From an uncultured Pseudomonadales bacterium (GTDB lineage: Bacteria > Pseudomonadota > Gammaproteobacteria > Pseudomonadales > UBA7434): a stretch of 64,000 bases of DNA. This document shows, one piece after another, positions 7,938 to 16,719 of the stretch (its first letter is position 1; each line of letters opens with the position of its first letter). The notes beneath the pieces are model-generated. The model worked only from the letters and a program-made list of their open reading frames with translations, was not told where the DNA came from and searched no databases. A program made the position numbers and the translations under genes. The stretch covers positions 27,941 through 91,940 of the forward strand of contig CALSRU010000004.1 in assembly GCA_943788835.1 (NCBI GenBank), written 5' to 3'.

Positions 7938-8876
7938 ATGATCGATCAAAAATTAGCGTTTGTTTTTCCGGGTCAGGGCTCTCAGTCGGTGGGAATGCTG
8001 GCGCCGCTAGCTGACGAATACAGTTCAATTCAACAGCTGTTTGTCCGTGCGTCTGATGTTTTGGGCTATGATCTTTGGGCGCTTGCACAATCCGGCCCTC
8101 AGGAGCAACTCAACCTTACCGAACAAACACAGCCCTTGTTGCTAACTAGTAGCGTTGCGATATGGCAGGTTTGGCAAGCTTTGGGTGGCAGTGTACCGGC
8201 CTTAATGGCGGGCCATAGTCTTGGAGAATATAGCGCTTTAGTATGCAGCGGTGTTATCGATTTCGATGCGGCCGTTGGCTTAGTTCGTGATCGTGGTAAA
8301 TTCATGCAGCAAGCAGTGCCGCAGGGTGTGGGCGCTATGTCGGCAGTTTTAGGCCTTGATGACCAGATTATTGTATCAATTTGCGAGGACATATCCGTTG
8401 ATGGGAATGTTGTTGAGGCGGTAAATTTTAATTCGCCGGGTCAGGTCGTTGTTGCTGGAAATGTGGATGCAGTGAGTAAATCTGCCGTTTTATTTAAAGA
8501 AGCAGGAGCTAAGCGCGTGGCGCCTCTGCCGGTAAGTGCTCCATTCCATACCTCCTTAATGAAGCCGGCTGCTGAGCAGCTTGCCGCAGCAATCGCGAAA
8601 GTTGAATTTCATGCGCCGTCCATTCCCATCGTCCATAATGTGCATGCCAACATTGAATCAGACCCTGGTAAAATCCGTCAATTGATGGTGGAGCAAACAG
8701 CGAGCCCTGTGCGATGGACGCAAAGCATCGAGTTTATGGTCGCTAGTGGTGTTGAGCGCGTTGTGGAGTGTGGTCCTGGCAAGGTGCTGAGTGGTTTGTG
8801 TAGGCGGATTCACAAGCCCTTGAACGCAGCGGCTATTGAAGCCCCGGGCGCGCTCCAAGCGACTCTTGCGAGCTGA
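7938..8876 (+). CDS. fabD: malonyl-CoA:ACP transacylase FabD
   Basis: Transfers malonate from CoA to acyl carrier protein, supplying the extender unit for fatty acid synthesis. The 312-residue protein has the N-terminal FVFPGQGSQ motif, nucleophile Ser94 in AGHSLGEYS, the RDRGKFMQ segment with the carboxylate-binding Arg, and catalytic His204 in SAPFHTSLM. Length and motifs are standard. It opens the fabD-fabG-acpP-fabF block, preceded by AGGAG at good spacing. Confidence 0.96.
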   Translation: MIDQKLAFVFPGQGSQSVGMLAPLADEYSSIQQLFVRASDVLGYDLWALAQSGPQEQLNLTEQTQPLLLTSSVAIWQVWQALGGSVPALMAGHSLGEYSALVCSGVIDFDAAVGLVRDRGKFMQQAVPQGVGAMSAVLGLDDQIIVSICEDISVDGNVVEAVNFNSPGQVVVAGNVDAVSKSAVLFKEAGAKRVAPLPVSAPFHTSLMKPAAEQLAAAIAKVEFHAPSIPIVHNVHANIESDPGKIRQLMVEQTASPVRWTQSIEFMVASGVERVVECGPGKVLSGLCRRIHKPLNAAAIEAPGALQATLAS

Positions 8877-8971
8877 TTTAAAAAGGGTCATTGAGTGCCC
8901 GCTATTTTTTGTCGAAGGTTATGGTTGCTCAGACAAGTAAAAATCCATTTAAAATTTAAGGCTACAGAAAT

Positions 8972-9721
8972 ATGAGCGAACAATCGCAACCAAAAATCGC
9001 GTTGGTGACTGGCGCAAGCCGTGGTATTGGTAAGGCGATTGGGTTGGCATTAGGTCAGGCTGGGTGCATAGTGGTAGGTACGGCCACTACAGATAAAGGT
9101 GCGCAGTCGATCACTGATTTTCTTGCTGAAGCCGGTGTTGCGGGGCGCGGCTATACACTTGATGTGACGGATGCGGAGCAAGTGATGGGCGTTGTGAAAA
9201 AAATTGCTGATGACTTCGGTCATCCACTGATTGTGGTCAATAATGCTGGGATAACTAAAGATAATATTATTCTCCGAATGAAAGCCGAGGAGTGGGATTC
9301 GGTAATCGACACCAACTTAAGTGCAGCTTTTCGAGTAGTTAAGGCATGCCTGCGCGGCATGACCAAAGCTCGCTGGGGACGGATCATTAATATTAGCTCT
9401 GTTGTAGGGTCTATGGGCAACGCAGGTCAGGCTAATTATGCGGCAACTAAAGCCGGCATCGCGGGTTTTGGTAGGGCGCTTGCCAAAGAGCTTGGTTCGC
9501 GCTCAATCACCGTTAACACTGTGGCTCCCGGTTTTATTGAAACGGATATGACTAACGAACTGCCGGAAGAGCAAAAGGCAGCGCTGGCTGGTCAAATACC
9601 TTTAGCTCGGCTGGGGCAGCCCGCAGAAATAGCTTCAGTGGTTGCTTTTCTTGCGGGTGATGGCGGCGCTTACATTTCTGGTGAGACCATCCATGTAAAC
9701 GGCGGAATGTACATGATGTAA
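8972..9721 (+). CDS. fabG: 3-oxoacyl-ACP reductase FabG
   Basis: NADPH-dependent reduction of beta-ketoacyl-ACP in the elongation cycle. This 249-residue short-chain dehydrogenase has TGASRGIGKAIG for cofactor binding, NNAG, catalytic Ser in NISSVVGSMG and the YAATK (YxxxK) motif. It lies between fabD and acpP in the usual order, 95 bases after fabD. Confidence 0.95.
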   Translation: MSEQSQPKIALVTGASRGIGKAIGLALGQAGCIVVGTATTDKGAQSITDFLAEAGVAGRGYTLDVTDAEQVMGVVKKIADDFGHPLIVVNNAGITKDNIILRMKAEEWDSVIDTNLSAAFRVVKACLRGMTKARWGRIINISSVVGSMGNAGQANYAATKAGIAGFGRALAKELGSRSITVNTVAPGFIETDMTNELPEEQKAALAGQIPLARLGQPAEIASVVAFLAGDGGAYISGETIHVNGGMYMM

Positions 9722-10029
9722 GCAGTTTTGTTAGGTTGAAAAGTAAGCAGTCTAGGCTTCGTCGAGACTGCGTTAGTAGGCGTCTAATATGCGTTCAAAT
9801 GCCTCTTACAAAGCCGATTTTTTGCAGGTACAATGCGCCGCGTTTCAAGGCGAGATTGTCAAGAGATGAGATTGTTCGGGCACTAGCTGAGATATTGATT
9901 CAAGCGGCGGCCGTTGGTACTGTAAGATAAGATTCTATCGCTCAGGACCGTTTTGGTAATTAAAAATTTGTGTGCGGCTGGCGCTGCGCAGTCATATTAT
10001 GTTCACTTTTATAGGAGTCTGATTAGACA
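9722..10029. other. acpP upstream region
   Basis: The gap holds the acpP promoter candidate and leader. I see no gene; a short frame near 9736-9930 has no ribosome-binding site or family resemblance. A TAGGAGT ribosome-binding site lies directly before acpP. Confidence 0.6.
9806..9834 (+). promoter_or_regulatory. probable acpP promoter
   Basis: TTACAA (9806-9811), a 17-base spacer and TACAAT (9829-9834) lie about 195 bases before acpP. acpP usually has its own strong promoter inside the fab cluster, and the spacing and hexamers fit sigma-70. Confidence 0.5.
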
Positions 10030-10266
10030 ATGAGCAGCATTGAAGAGCGTGTAAAAAAAATCGTTGCAGAGCAACTGGGTGTTAAAGAAGACGAGATTCA
10101 AAATTCTGCCTCTTTTGTTGAAGACTTGGGCGCCGACTCACTCGATACAGTTGAGCTAGTAATGGCATTAGAAGAAGAGTTCGAAACTGAAATACCTGAC
10201 GATGAAGCTGAATCGATCACTACGGTGCAGCTTGCGATCGATTACGTTGAAAAAAATCTCGACTAA
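10030..10266 (+). CDS. acpP: acyl carrier protein
   Basis: The 78-residue acidic acyl carrier protein, modified with 4'-phosphopantetheine on Ser37 in the motif [11 protein letters not shown]. It carries intermediates of fatty acid synthesis between the Fab enzymes. The four-helix core, including [14 protein letters not shown], is canonical. A strong TAGGAGT ribosome-binding site precedes it and a Rho-independent terminator lies about 270 bases downstream, before fabF. Confidence 0.97.
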   Translation: MSSIEERVKKIVAEQLGVKEDEIQNSASFVEDLGADSLDTVELVMALEEEFETEIPDDEAESITTVQLAIDYVEKNLD

Positions 10267-10593
10267 ATGGGCTTTCTAAGCTCTCCTGCATGGGCGGTTT
10301 AGATCAAAGCACTATTTGTTTGCGGGCATCAATTCATTGCTGGTGCTTTGATGCAGTTTGACTAACTACCTCTAGGTAGATTTACCGTTTAACAACAGGT
10401 GAGTCTGCTTCTTTGGATGAGTAGCCTGTGGGAGCGCGGAGTAGTTGGACCAGATCAATCATCGCAGCAGCCCAAATGATTTGTCGCCTAATTGAAATGA
10501 GCGATATTCGTCTTTGTATATGAGTTTAAAAAAGCCGCTGCTGTACTTCAGACGCGGCTTTTTTCGTTTTGTTAATTGCGCAGGAGTTTTTTT
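10267..10593. other. acpP-fabF intergenic region
   Basis: No gene seen. The segment ends in the terminator at 10528-10564 and the fabF ribosome-binding site CAGGAG. Its length suggests acpP mRNA has a 3' UTR of roughly 260 bases. Confidence 0.6.
10528..10564. terminator. bidirectional Rho-independent terminator between acpP and fabF
   Basis: AAAAAAGCCGC, a 15-base loop and GCGGCTTTTTT form a stem with T-runs usable on both strands. It probably ends the abundant acpP transcript. fabF begins only 30 bases later and would need read-through or a promoter overlapping this region. Confidence 0.8.
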
Positions 10594-11832
10594 GTGGCAG
10601 CTAGAAGAGTTGTTGTGACCGGATTGGGAATGGTCAGTCCGGTGGGTAATTCGGTCAACGATAGTTGGAGTGCAGTTGTGTCCGGTAAGAGTGGCATAGC
10701 GTCCATTACTCACTTCGATGTTTCAGCCTATTCCACGCGCTTTGGTGGCGGAGTGAAAGATTTTGATGTGACGTCCCGGCTCAGTGCAAAAGAAGCGCGC
10801 AAGATGGATACATTTATCCAATACGGTATGTATGCTGGTATCGAGGCCATTGAAGATTCTGGTTTGGAGATAACCGAGCAAAATGCGCCACGAGTCGGTG
10901 CGGCGATCGGGTCGGGGATTGGTGGTATTGGAGCGATAGAAAATACCTACGACGTTTTACAAAACAAAGGTCCCAAAAGGGTGTCTCCTTTTTTTGTACC
11001 GGGTTCTATTGTCAATATGATTGCCGGTGATCTATCGGTGAAGTATGGATTTCAAGGTCCAAACTTGGCGGTGGTAACTGCGTGCACGACGGGTACCCAC
11101 AACATTGCAATGGCCGCGCGTCTGATTCAGGCCGGTGATGCCGATGCGATGATTGCGGGAGGTTCCGAGATGGCGACTACGCCGGTGGGCTTAGGTGGTT
11201 TTGCTGCGGCGCGGGCATTGTCCACACGTAATGATGACCCTACGGCAGCAAGTCGGCCCTGGGATAAGGACCGCGACGGGTTTGTCTTGAGTGACGGGGC
11301 AGGCGTTTTGGTTTTAGAGGAGTATGAGTTTGCCAAGGCACGTGGCGCGCGAATTTATGCAGAACTTCTCGGGGTAGGCATGAGCGGTGACGCATATCAT
11401 ATGACATCACCCCCACCCGATGGTGCCGGTGCTGCTGCATCAATGCGCAATGCAATTGCTGATGCAAAAATTGATGCCTCAAGTATCGACTATATTAACG
11501 CTCATGGAACATCTACATTGGCAGGCGATGTCGCAGAATGCCTCGCATTAAAAACAGTGTTAAAAAATGGCGGTGCTGATGTGGCAGTAAGCTCGACTAA
11601 GTCGATGACGGGCCATCTGCTTGGGGCAGCCGGTGCCGTTGAAGCTATTTTTTCAATTTTAGCGATTCGGGATGGCGTTGCACCACCCACCATCAACCTA
11701 GATAATCCTGATGATGCATGCGATTTAAATTTGGTGCCACATGTCGCGCAGCAAAAAAAGATAGCCTGCGCTATGTCGAATTCATTTGGTTTTGGCGGCA
11801 CTAACGGTACCGTAATTTTTCGCGCAATATAA
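10594..11832 (+). CDS. fabF: beta-ketoacyl-ACP synthase II FabF
   Basis: Condenses acyl-ACP with malonyl-ACP during chain elongation. The thiolase-fold protein has the active-site Cys in [11 protein letters not shown] and the two His residues in [11 protein letters not shown] and [12 protein letters not shown]. The usual alanine of TACATG is threonine here, a minor oddity. The frame extends to a TTG at 10576, but the GTG at 10594 is better: GGAG lies 7 bases before it and the protein then begins with the expected [13 protein letters not shown] strand. Length is then 412 residues, typical for FabF. Confidence 0.94.
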   Translation: MAARRVVVTGLGMVSPVGNSVNDSWSAVVSGKSGIASITHFDVSAYSTRFGGGVKDFDVTSRLSAKEARKMDTFIQYGMYAGIEAIEDSGLEITEQNAPRVGAAIGSGIGGIGAIENTYDVLQNKGPKRVSPFFVPGSIVNMIAGDLSVKYGFQGPNLAVVTACTTGTHNIAMAARLIQAGDADAMIAGGSEMATTPVGLGGFAAARALSTRNDDPTAASRPWDKDRDGFVLSDGAGVLVLEEYEFAKARGARIYAELLGVGMSGDAYHMTSPPPDGAGAAASMRNAIADAKIDASSIDYINAHGTSTLAGDVAECLALKTVLKNGGADVAVSSTKSMTGHLLGAAGAVEAIFSILAIRDGVAPPTINLDNPDDACDLNLVPHVAQQKKIACAMSNSFGFGGTNGTVIFRAI

Positions 11833-11857
11833 TAAAATTTTGAGTCGTTAAAAAACT

Positions 11858-12718
11858 ATGCTAATGATGCTCAACGGCGCGTTTTTGCCCAGTAGCGATA
11901 AGGCGTTTGCTACAGATTCAATAACTGCTCTTGACCGATTGAATATGTTCGGCGATGGCGTTTTTGAAACGATGTTAGTTAAACAGCGTCGTGTGCACCT
12001 GTTAGATTACCATGTGGCCCGCTTAAAATCAGGGCTGTCAGTGTTGAAAATGGATCTTCCTGATGAAGTATTACACCGTGAGCTTGATGTATTTTTGAGC
12101 GGGTTGCCGGCGAGGGATGGCTTCTTCAGGCTGAAACTTGTGGTTAGTCGAGGTGCGAATAACGCGGGTTATTCTACTCGGGGCGCTCAGCAGCGTCGAT
12201 TTATCATGGCCGAAGAGACAAGCTTAGCCGCACCAATATCGGTTTCAATGATAGAGTGCGAAACGCGCCTTGGCCTGCAGCCGAAGCTTGCAAAGATAAA
12301 ACATTGCAACAGGGTTGAGCAGGTTCTCGCAAAAATCGAACAAGAGGCAAGTGATTGTGACGAAGGCTTGTTGCTCAGTCAAAGTGGTAAGGTCGTAGAG
12401 TCGGTCAGTTCTAATATTTTTATCCTCGAAAAAGATAAATTTATTACTCCCGTGCTTGATGACTGTGGCGTTGAGGGTGTAATGCGTAACTTTTTGTTAC
12501 GTGATATTTTTCCGGCACTAGGTTTTACTTGCTCTGAAGAAGACATCTCCTTGCAGCGGTTGTTTGAAAGCGATGCTGGTTTTCTTTGCAATTCGATTCT
12601 CGGTGTTCGATCAATTCATTCATGTAAAAAATTATCGGGGGAACAAGTGCTTTTTACCGATAGTAAGCGGTTGGTAGCGGTGCAAGAAGCAGTGTCCCAG
12701 TCGTACCAAAATATATGA
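11858..12718 (+). CDS. pabC: aminodeoxychorismate lyase PabC
   Basis: PLP-dependent class IV lyase that releases pyruvate from 4-amino-4-deoxychorismate to give p-aminobenzoate for folate. The 286-residue protein has the fold-type IV pattern: LDRLNMFGDGVFETM near the N-terminus, the probable PLP lysine in KIKHCNRVEQV, and the phosphate-binding ESVSSNIFI region. Its position between fabF and mltG matches pseudomonads and enterics. mltG starts 3 bases after its stop. Confidence 0.9.
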   Translation: MLMMLNGAFLPSSDKAFATDSITALDRLNMFGDGVFETMLVKQRRVHLLDYHVARLKSGLSVLKMDLPDEVLHRELDVFLSGLPARDGFFRLKLVVSRGANNAGYSTRGAQQRRFIMAEETSLAAPISVSMIECETRLGLQPKLAKIKHCNRVEQVLAKIEQEASDCDEGLLLSQSGKVVESVSSNIFILEKDKFITPVLDDCGVEGVMRNFLLRDIFPALGFTCSEEDISLQRLFESDAGFLCNSILGVRSIHSCKKLSGEQVLFTDSKRLVAVQEAVSQSYQNI

Positions 12719-12721
12719 AAA

Positions 12722-13849
12722 ATGGTCCAACGAGTTGAAAATCGTTTTATTGGAAAAATAATTATTTTGATAAAATTTTTTAATGTAATGTTTGCAGCGC
12801 TTTTATTGGCCTTGATTTTTTATTTGGGTGCCAGCAAGGCTCTGCATTCATTTTGGCATTCTGAAAACTTGATAATTGATTCTGGCGAGACCTTTTTAAT
12901 CAGCCCAGGCTCGAGCCGTAATCAAGTAATTGGGCAATTAGTTGGTAGGGGCGTCTTGGAAAGTCGGTCTCTTACCAAATTAGCAATACGTTATTACGAG
13001 CCCAATTTAGTACTCAAGGCCGGTGAGTACCGCTTACCTGATTCACCATCACGCGCCCAGTTGTTTGCATTACTGGCTTCGGGCGTTTCAGTACAGTATC
13101 CAGTAACGATTGTAGAAGGCTTTACGGCAATAGAGGCCTATAGTGCTTTAGCTCAGCAGTCGGTTAATTCTAGAGACTTACACAGGCCGCTTAGTGCTGC
13201 GTTGATCGAGGGTCAATTACGTGATGTTTTGTCTGATGCAGCGCGCGATATGATGGGTGGTAATGATGCATCAGAGGGTTGGTTTTTCCCTGACACTTAT
13301 CATGTTGTAAAGGTAGGCGCGACGATTGATGTTTTTCGCCGAGCGCACCAAAATATGGTCGAAGTTCTGCAGGCTGAATGGGATCTTCGCCAAGCGGACT
13401 TGCCGTATGCTGGCCCTTACGAGGCCTTAATTATGGCCTCGTTAATCGAAAAAGAAACGGGAGCTATCGAAGAAAGAGAGGCTATTGCGGGGGTGTTTGT
13501 GCGTCGCCTGCAAAAGCGAATGCGGTTGCAAACTGATCCGAGCGTTATTTATGGCTTGGGCAGTGATTTTAAAGGTAATTTAACTAGGGAGCACCTGAGG
13601 CGTGATACGCTTTACAATACCTACTCCCGCCATGGGCTACCGCCTACGCCAATAGCTCTTCCTGGGCGTGAGGCTATTCGCGCGGCTTTGCATCCGGCAG
13701 CGGGTGATACACTTTACTTTGTTGCAAAAGGCGATGGTAGCCATCATTTTTCGGTAACCTATAAAGAGCACCAGCGTGCAGTGCAGCAGTATCAAATCTT
13801 AAATCGGCGATCGAACTACCAATCAGCGCCGAAAGTAGGGCCTGGATAG
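12722..13849 (+). CDS. mltG: endolytic murein transglycosylase MltG
   Basis: Inner-membrane lytic transglycosylase that cleaves nascent glycan strands and helps set peptidoglycan chain length. One N-terminal membrane segment (about residues 15-35) precedes a LysM-like region and the YceG domain. The catalytic Glu is in MASLIEKETG and the conserved RMRLQTDPSVIYGLG motif follows. Its 375 residues are normal for the family. It sits tightly between pabC and tmk, as in E. coli (yceG). Confidence 0.93.
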   Translation: MVQRVENRFIGKIIILIKFFNVMFAALLLALIFYLGASKALHSFWHSENLIIDSGETFLISPGSSRNQVIGQLVGRGVLESRSLTKLAIRYYEPNLVLKAGEYRLPDSPSRAQLFALLASGVSVQYPVTIVEGFTAIEAYSALAQQSVNSRDLHRPLSAALIEGQLRDVLSDAARDMMGGNDASEGWFFPDTYHVVKVGATIDVFRRAHQNMVEVLQAEWDLRQADLPYAGPYEALIMASLIEKETGAIEEREAIAGVFVRRLQKRMRLQTDPSVIYGLGSDFKGNLTREHLRRDTLYNTYSRHGLPPTPIALPGREAIRAALHPAAGDTLYFVAKGDGSHHFSVTYKEHQRAVQQYQILNRRSNYQSAPKVGPG

Positions 13850-13904
13850 GCCGGCGCGATTAGGATATGGGCGCAGTCTTTTTTTTAGGCAAGAGGATTC
13901 ATTT

Positions 13905-14534
13905 ATCGCAAAATTCATTACTATTGAAGGCACCGAAGGTGCTGGTAAATCAACAAACCTTGATTTTATTTGTCAGTACCTTGCACAACAGAATATCCCT
14001 TTTTGTGTGACGCGGGAGCCTGGCGGTACACCTGTGGCCGAGAAAATTCGTGAGATATTGTTGACGGAACATAGCGAATCCATAGTGCCATTAGCCGAAT
14101 TACTATTGGTTTTTGCGGCTCGAGCGCAGCATATTGAGCAAGTGATTAAACCAGCACTGGCGCGAGGCGAGTGGGTCATTAGCGATCGTTTTACCGATGC
14201 TACCTATGCGTATCAGGGCGCAGGCCGTGATTTGGGTGTGGCGAAAGTAGAATTGCTAGAGCAGTTCGTGCAAGGCTCCATGCGTCCTGATTTAACCGTT
14301 TTTCTTGATGTGCCCTTAGAAACTGGTTTGGCAAGAATTACTCAGCGAGGCCAGCTGGATAGATTTGAAAAAGAGCCGACATTATTTTTTGAGCGTGTAC
14401 GTTCGGCTTATCTTCATCGTATTGCAGAAAGCCCCGCGCGATATGCGCATATTAATGCCGCGCAGACTATTGCTGAAGTCCAGAAAGATATTGGTCTAGC
14501 GCTCCATACCTTGCTAGACACCGTTGATCGATGA
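13905..14534 (+). CDS. tmk: thymidylate kinase Tmk, apparent non-AUG start
   Basis: Phosphorylates dTMP to dTDP. The frame has the P-loop EGTEGAGKS, the TREPGGTP motif, the DRFTDATYAYQG motif and FLDVPLETGL, all standard for Tmk. No ATG, GTG or TTG occurs in frame between the preceding gene and the P-loop. The first is a GTG at 14007, inside VTREPGG, which would delete the P-loop. I place the start at an ATC (13905) because AGAGG lies about 8 bases upstream and the product, IAKFITIEG onward, is then 209 residues, the family length. Initiation at ATC/ATT, a frameshift near the T8 tract at 13879-13886, or a sequencing error are the alternatives. The 3' end overlaps holB by 4 bases. Confidence 0.85.
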   Translation: MAKFITIEGTEGAGKSTNLDFICQYLAQQNIPFCVTREPGGTPVAEKIREILLTEHSESIVPLAELLLVFAARAQHIEQVIKPALARGEWVISDRFTDATYAYQGAGRDLGVAKVELLEQFVQGSMRPDLTVFLDVPLETGLARITQRGQLDRFEKEPTLFFERVRSAYLHRIAESPARYAHINAAQTIAEVQKDIGLALHTLLDTVDR

Positions 14535-15604
14535 GCGAATTACTAGAGGGCTTACTGCCGTGGCATGTTAGCTCGATCAACGAATTATTAGCGGTCTATC
14601 ATGCCGGAGCTTTGCATCCGGCAATTATGATTTGCGGGCAAAATCATAGTGGTAAGCGGCGTTTTACCAGCGAGCTTGCCTCAAGTTTGTTATGTCAGGC
14701 CGCTGTGAGCGACAAGTCAATCGATTTGGCAGAGCATGCTCAAGGCGATGACATTACCGCTAAACGTTTTTGTGGAACGTGCCAGTCGTGCTTGCTCATG
14801 CAGGCGCAGACCCACCCAGATCACTACGAATTAACTATCCCTGATGGTAGGAAGAGCATCCCTATTGATTCGGTAAGAGAAATCCAAGCGAAGCTACAGC
14901 AAACAGCGCAGATGCGAGGTAGTAAGGTTTGCTGTATTTGGCCGGCAGATGGGCTGAACGATAATTCCTCTAACGCGCTGTTAAAGCTGCTAGAGGAACC
15001 GCCCTCAGACACTTATTTTATCTTGATGGCTAATTCGCCCCGTCAATTACTACCAACTATTAATTCGCGTTGCTTAAAAATAAACTTGAGGATGCCTACT
15101 AACGAAGAGCTTCGTGGCTGGCTGGCCTCAGCTTACGCTGGAGGTCAAGTCGACGAAGCAATTAGACTGAGTCGAGGGTTTCCTGAGAAGGCGGCAGATG
15201 TGCTTGCAGAAAACACAGCGGGTGCCTCTCTTGAAACAATGGCAGAAGCTATTTTGAGTGGTTCGCAAAGTGTCAGTGCGCTCACAGCGAGCCTCGAATC
15301 GGTAAATTTTGAATTGTTTCTCGACGCTCTGGTTTACCGCATCCATGATGCGGCCAAAAGTGGGCGGTTATCTGCCGATGGATTGGTTAATAAGCCATCT
15401 TTGCAGAAGGGCCTGGCCTCGAGCAGTCCTGATGTTGCAAACCAGTCAGGGCAGCACCTTGGGGCGCCGCTGGGGCGCGCATTAGCAATGCAGTCGCTGG
15501 TAATGCGTACTCGAACGAGCTTGCGCAGCAACCCTAATAAAAAGCTATTTATTGAGGCATTTGTGCTTAATTTCAGGAAAATTTCAAACGAGTCAAAGGG
15601 GTAA
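14531..15604 (+). CDS. holB: DNA polymerase III delta' subunit HolB
   Basis: Clamp-loader subunit that helps load the beta clamp onto primed DNA. The 357-residue AAA+ protein has a degenerate P-loop (GQNHSGKRRF), a zinc-binding cysteine set (CGTCQSCLL with an upstream Cys) and the sensor region with NALLKLLEEPP and TINSRC, which acts as the SRC arginine finger in delta'. It overlaps tmk by ATGA, implying coupled translation, and precedes pilZ in the pseudomonad order. Confidence 0.9.
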   Translation: MSELLEGLLPWHVSSINELLAVYHAGALHPAIMICGQNHSGKRRFTSELASSLLCQAAVSDKSIDLAEHAQGDDITAKRFCGTCQSCLLMQAQTHPDHYELTIPDGRKSIPIDSVREIQAKLQQTAQMRGSKVCCIWPADGLNDNSSNALLKLLEEPPSDTYFILMANSPRQLLPTINSRCLKINLRMPTNEELRGWLASAYAGGQVDEAIRLSRGFPEKAADVLAENTAGASLETMAEAILSGSQSVSALTASLESVNFELFLDALVYRIHDAAKSGRLSADGLVNKPSLQKGLASSSPDVANQSGQHLGAPLGRALAMQSLVMRTRTSLRSNPNKKLFIEAFVLNFRKISNESKG

Positions 15605-15833
15605 AAAGCGAACAGCTTGTTTTTTTGAGGGTGATGGTTATATTTGCAGCTGGCGGATTGGTGACAAACAGCTATATTAGAAGAGGATTTTAATATCTCA
15701 GGTAGCCTTGCCATTACGGCGATGCCGCAGTGACATGTAGTATCGCATGGCTTGCTCCCAGAGAGCTAATGTTTGGCTGGTTCGTAAAAAGCCGTTTCAT
15801 AAGGCGGGAAATCAATTGTCTGTGGCTAGTAAA

Positions 15834-16190
15834 ATGGGTGATTCACTACAAAACAACGCCAAGAGCGGCATTTTATCTTTAACCATCAAAGATAAAGCTG
15901 TGCTCTATGCGGCGTTTATGCCCTTTTTAGAAAACGGGGGGTTATTTATTCCGACCAACAAGCAGTATGTCATTGGGGATGAAGTGTTTATGCTGCTTAA
16001 CCTAATGGATGAGTCTGCGAAAATTCCAGTAGCTGGCCACGTTGTTTGGGTCACTCCAAAAGGAGCACAATCTAATCGCGCGGCAGGTATCGGTGTTCAA
16101 TTTAGTGCGCAAGATGATACGGCCACTAAAAAAATAGAGAATTATCTCGCAGGCATTCTTGAGTCCGACCGACCTACACATACGCTATAA
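15834..16190 (+). CDS. pilZ: type IV pilus assembly protein PilZ
   Basis: Required for type IV pilus assembly and twitching in Pseudomonas. The 118-residue protein matches the PilZ prototype almost throughout: GILSLTIKDKAVLYAAFMPF, NGGLFIPTNK, DEVFMLLNLMDE, VTPKGAQSNRAAGIGVQF and a C-terminal RPTHTL. It lacks the RxxxR and DxSxxG pair of c-di-GMP-binding PilZ domains, as does P. aeruginosa PilZ, and so is expected not to bind the nucleotide. The frame is open back to 15747, but the ATG at 15834 gives the prototype length. tatD, the usual next gene, is absent here. Confidence 0.92.
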   Translation: MGDSLQNNAKSGILSLTIKDKAVLYAAFMPFLENGGLFIPTNKQYVIGDEVFMLLNLMDESAKIPVAGHVVWVTPKGAQSNRAAGIGVQFSAQDDTATKKIENYLAGILESDRPTHTL

Positions 16191-16719
16191 GCACCAATCA
16201 ATAAACAACCCGCTTCATTGCAATCTTTTCGTACCCGCATTTCTAATTGAATTCGCGCGTTTATGGTCGGTGAATCCTTGTGCTGTTGATCCGCCCGCGT
16301 GTCACGGCGTTTAAGCTGTTATTCATCGCCGAGACGGGATGTTGGCGGTTTGATCACATTTTGGCTGCGTCGTTAATTGAGGCGATAGCGGCTTTCTCAT
16401 GAAAGATCAGCCTTGGACACTGCATAATGCTGGCCTGTAGCGCATAATATTACAGGCAAAAAAATAGCCCCTTGAGAAACTCGCGGGGCTAAAGACCATA
16501 GGAGTGGAACATATGAGACTTTCGTCTCCAGATGTTACTGGGGAAAGTAACATCCTTAATCTTTAGTAAAGTCGCTTTTCAGGAATTGTCCAATAAATGT
16601 ACAGATATTTTATGTTGATGTGCGCTGATTGTAGTTGGGTACGGTTTTCATCACGTTGTCCGCTGCATACTTTGAGAACTGCGGATGCGATTCGCTAACG
16701 AAAACACGTAAAGGTAGAG
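16191..16719. other. pilZ to GH84 intergenic region
   Basis: No protein-coding gene. The centre (about 16458-16558, minus strand) holds three consecutive hairpins ending in a terminator, annotated separately as a candidate small RNA. The flanks show no other structure I can support; the usual tatD gene is missing from this position. Confidence 0.6.
16458..16558 (-). ncRNA. candidate small RNA with three hairpins
   Basis: On the minus strand three stem-loops occur in order. GATGTTAC/GTAACATC forms an 8-bp stem with an 8-base loop (16554-16531). GAGAC-GAAA-GTCTC has a GAAA loop (16528-16515). TAGCCCC/GGGGCTA (16491-16465) is followed by seven T, a Rho-independent terminator. A plausible sigma-70 promoter, TTGGAC-N17-TTTACT, lies at 16593-16565, giving an RNA of about 100 bases. 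A single-stranded stretch before the terminator contains CACTCCTA, complementary to a Shine-Dalgarno sequence, as in a base-pairing regulator. No ORF fits. I do not recognise a known RNA family. Confidence 0.6.
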
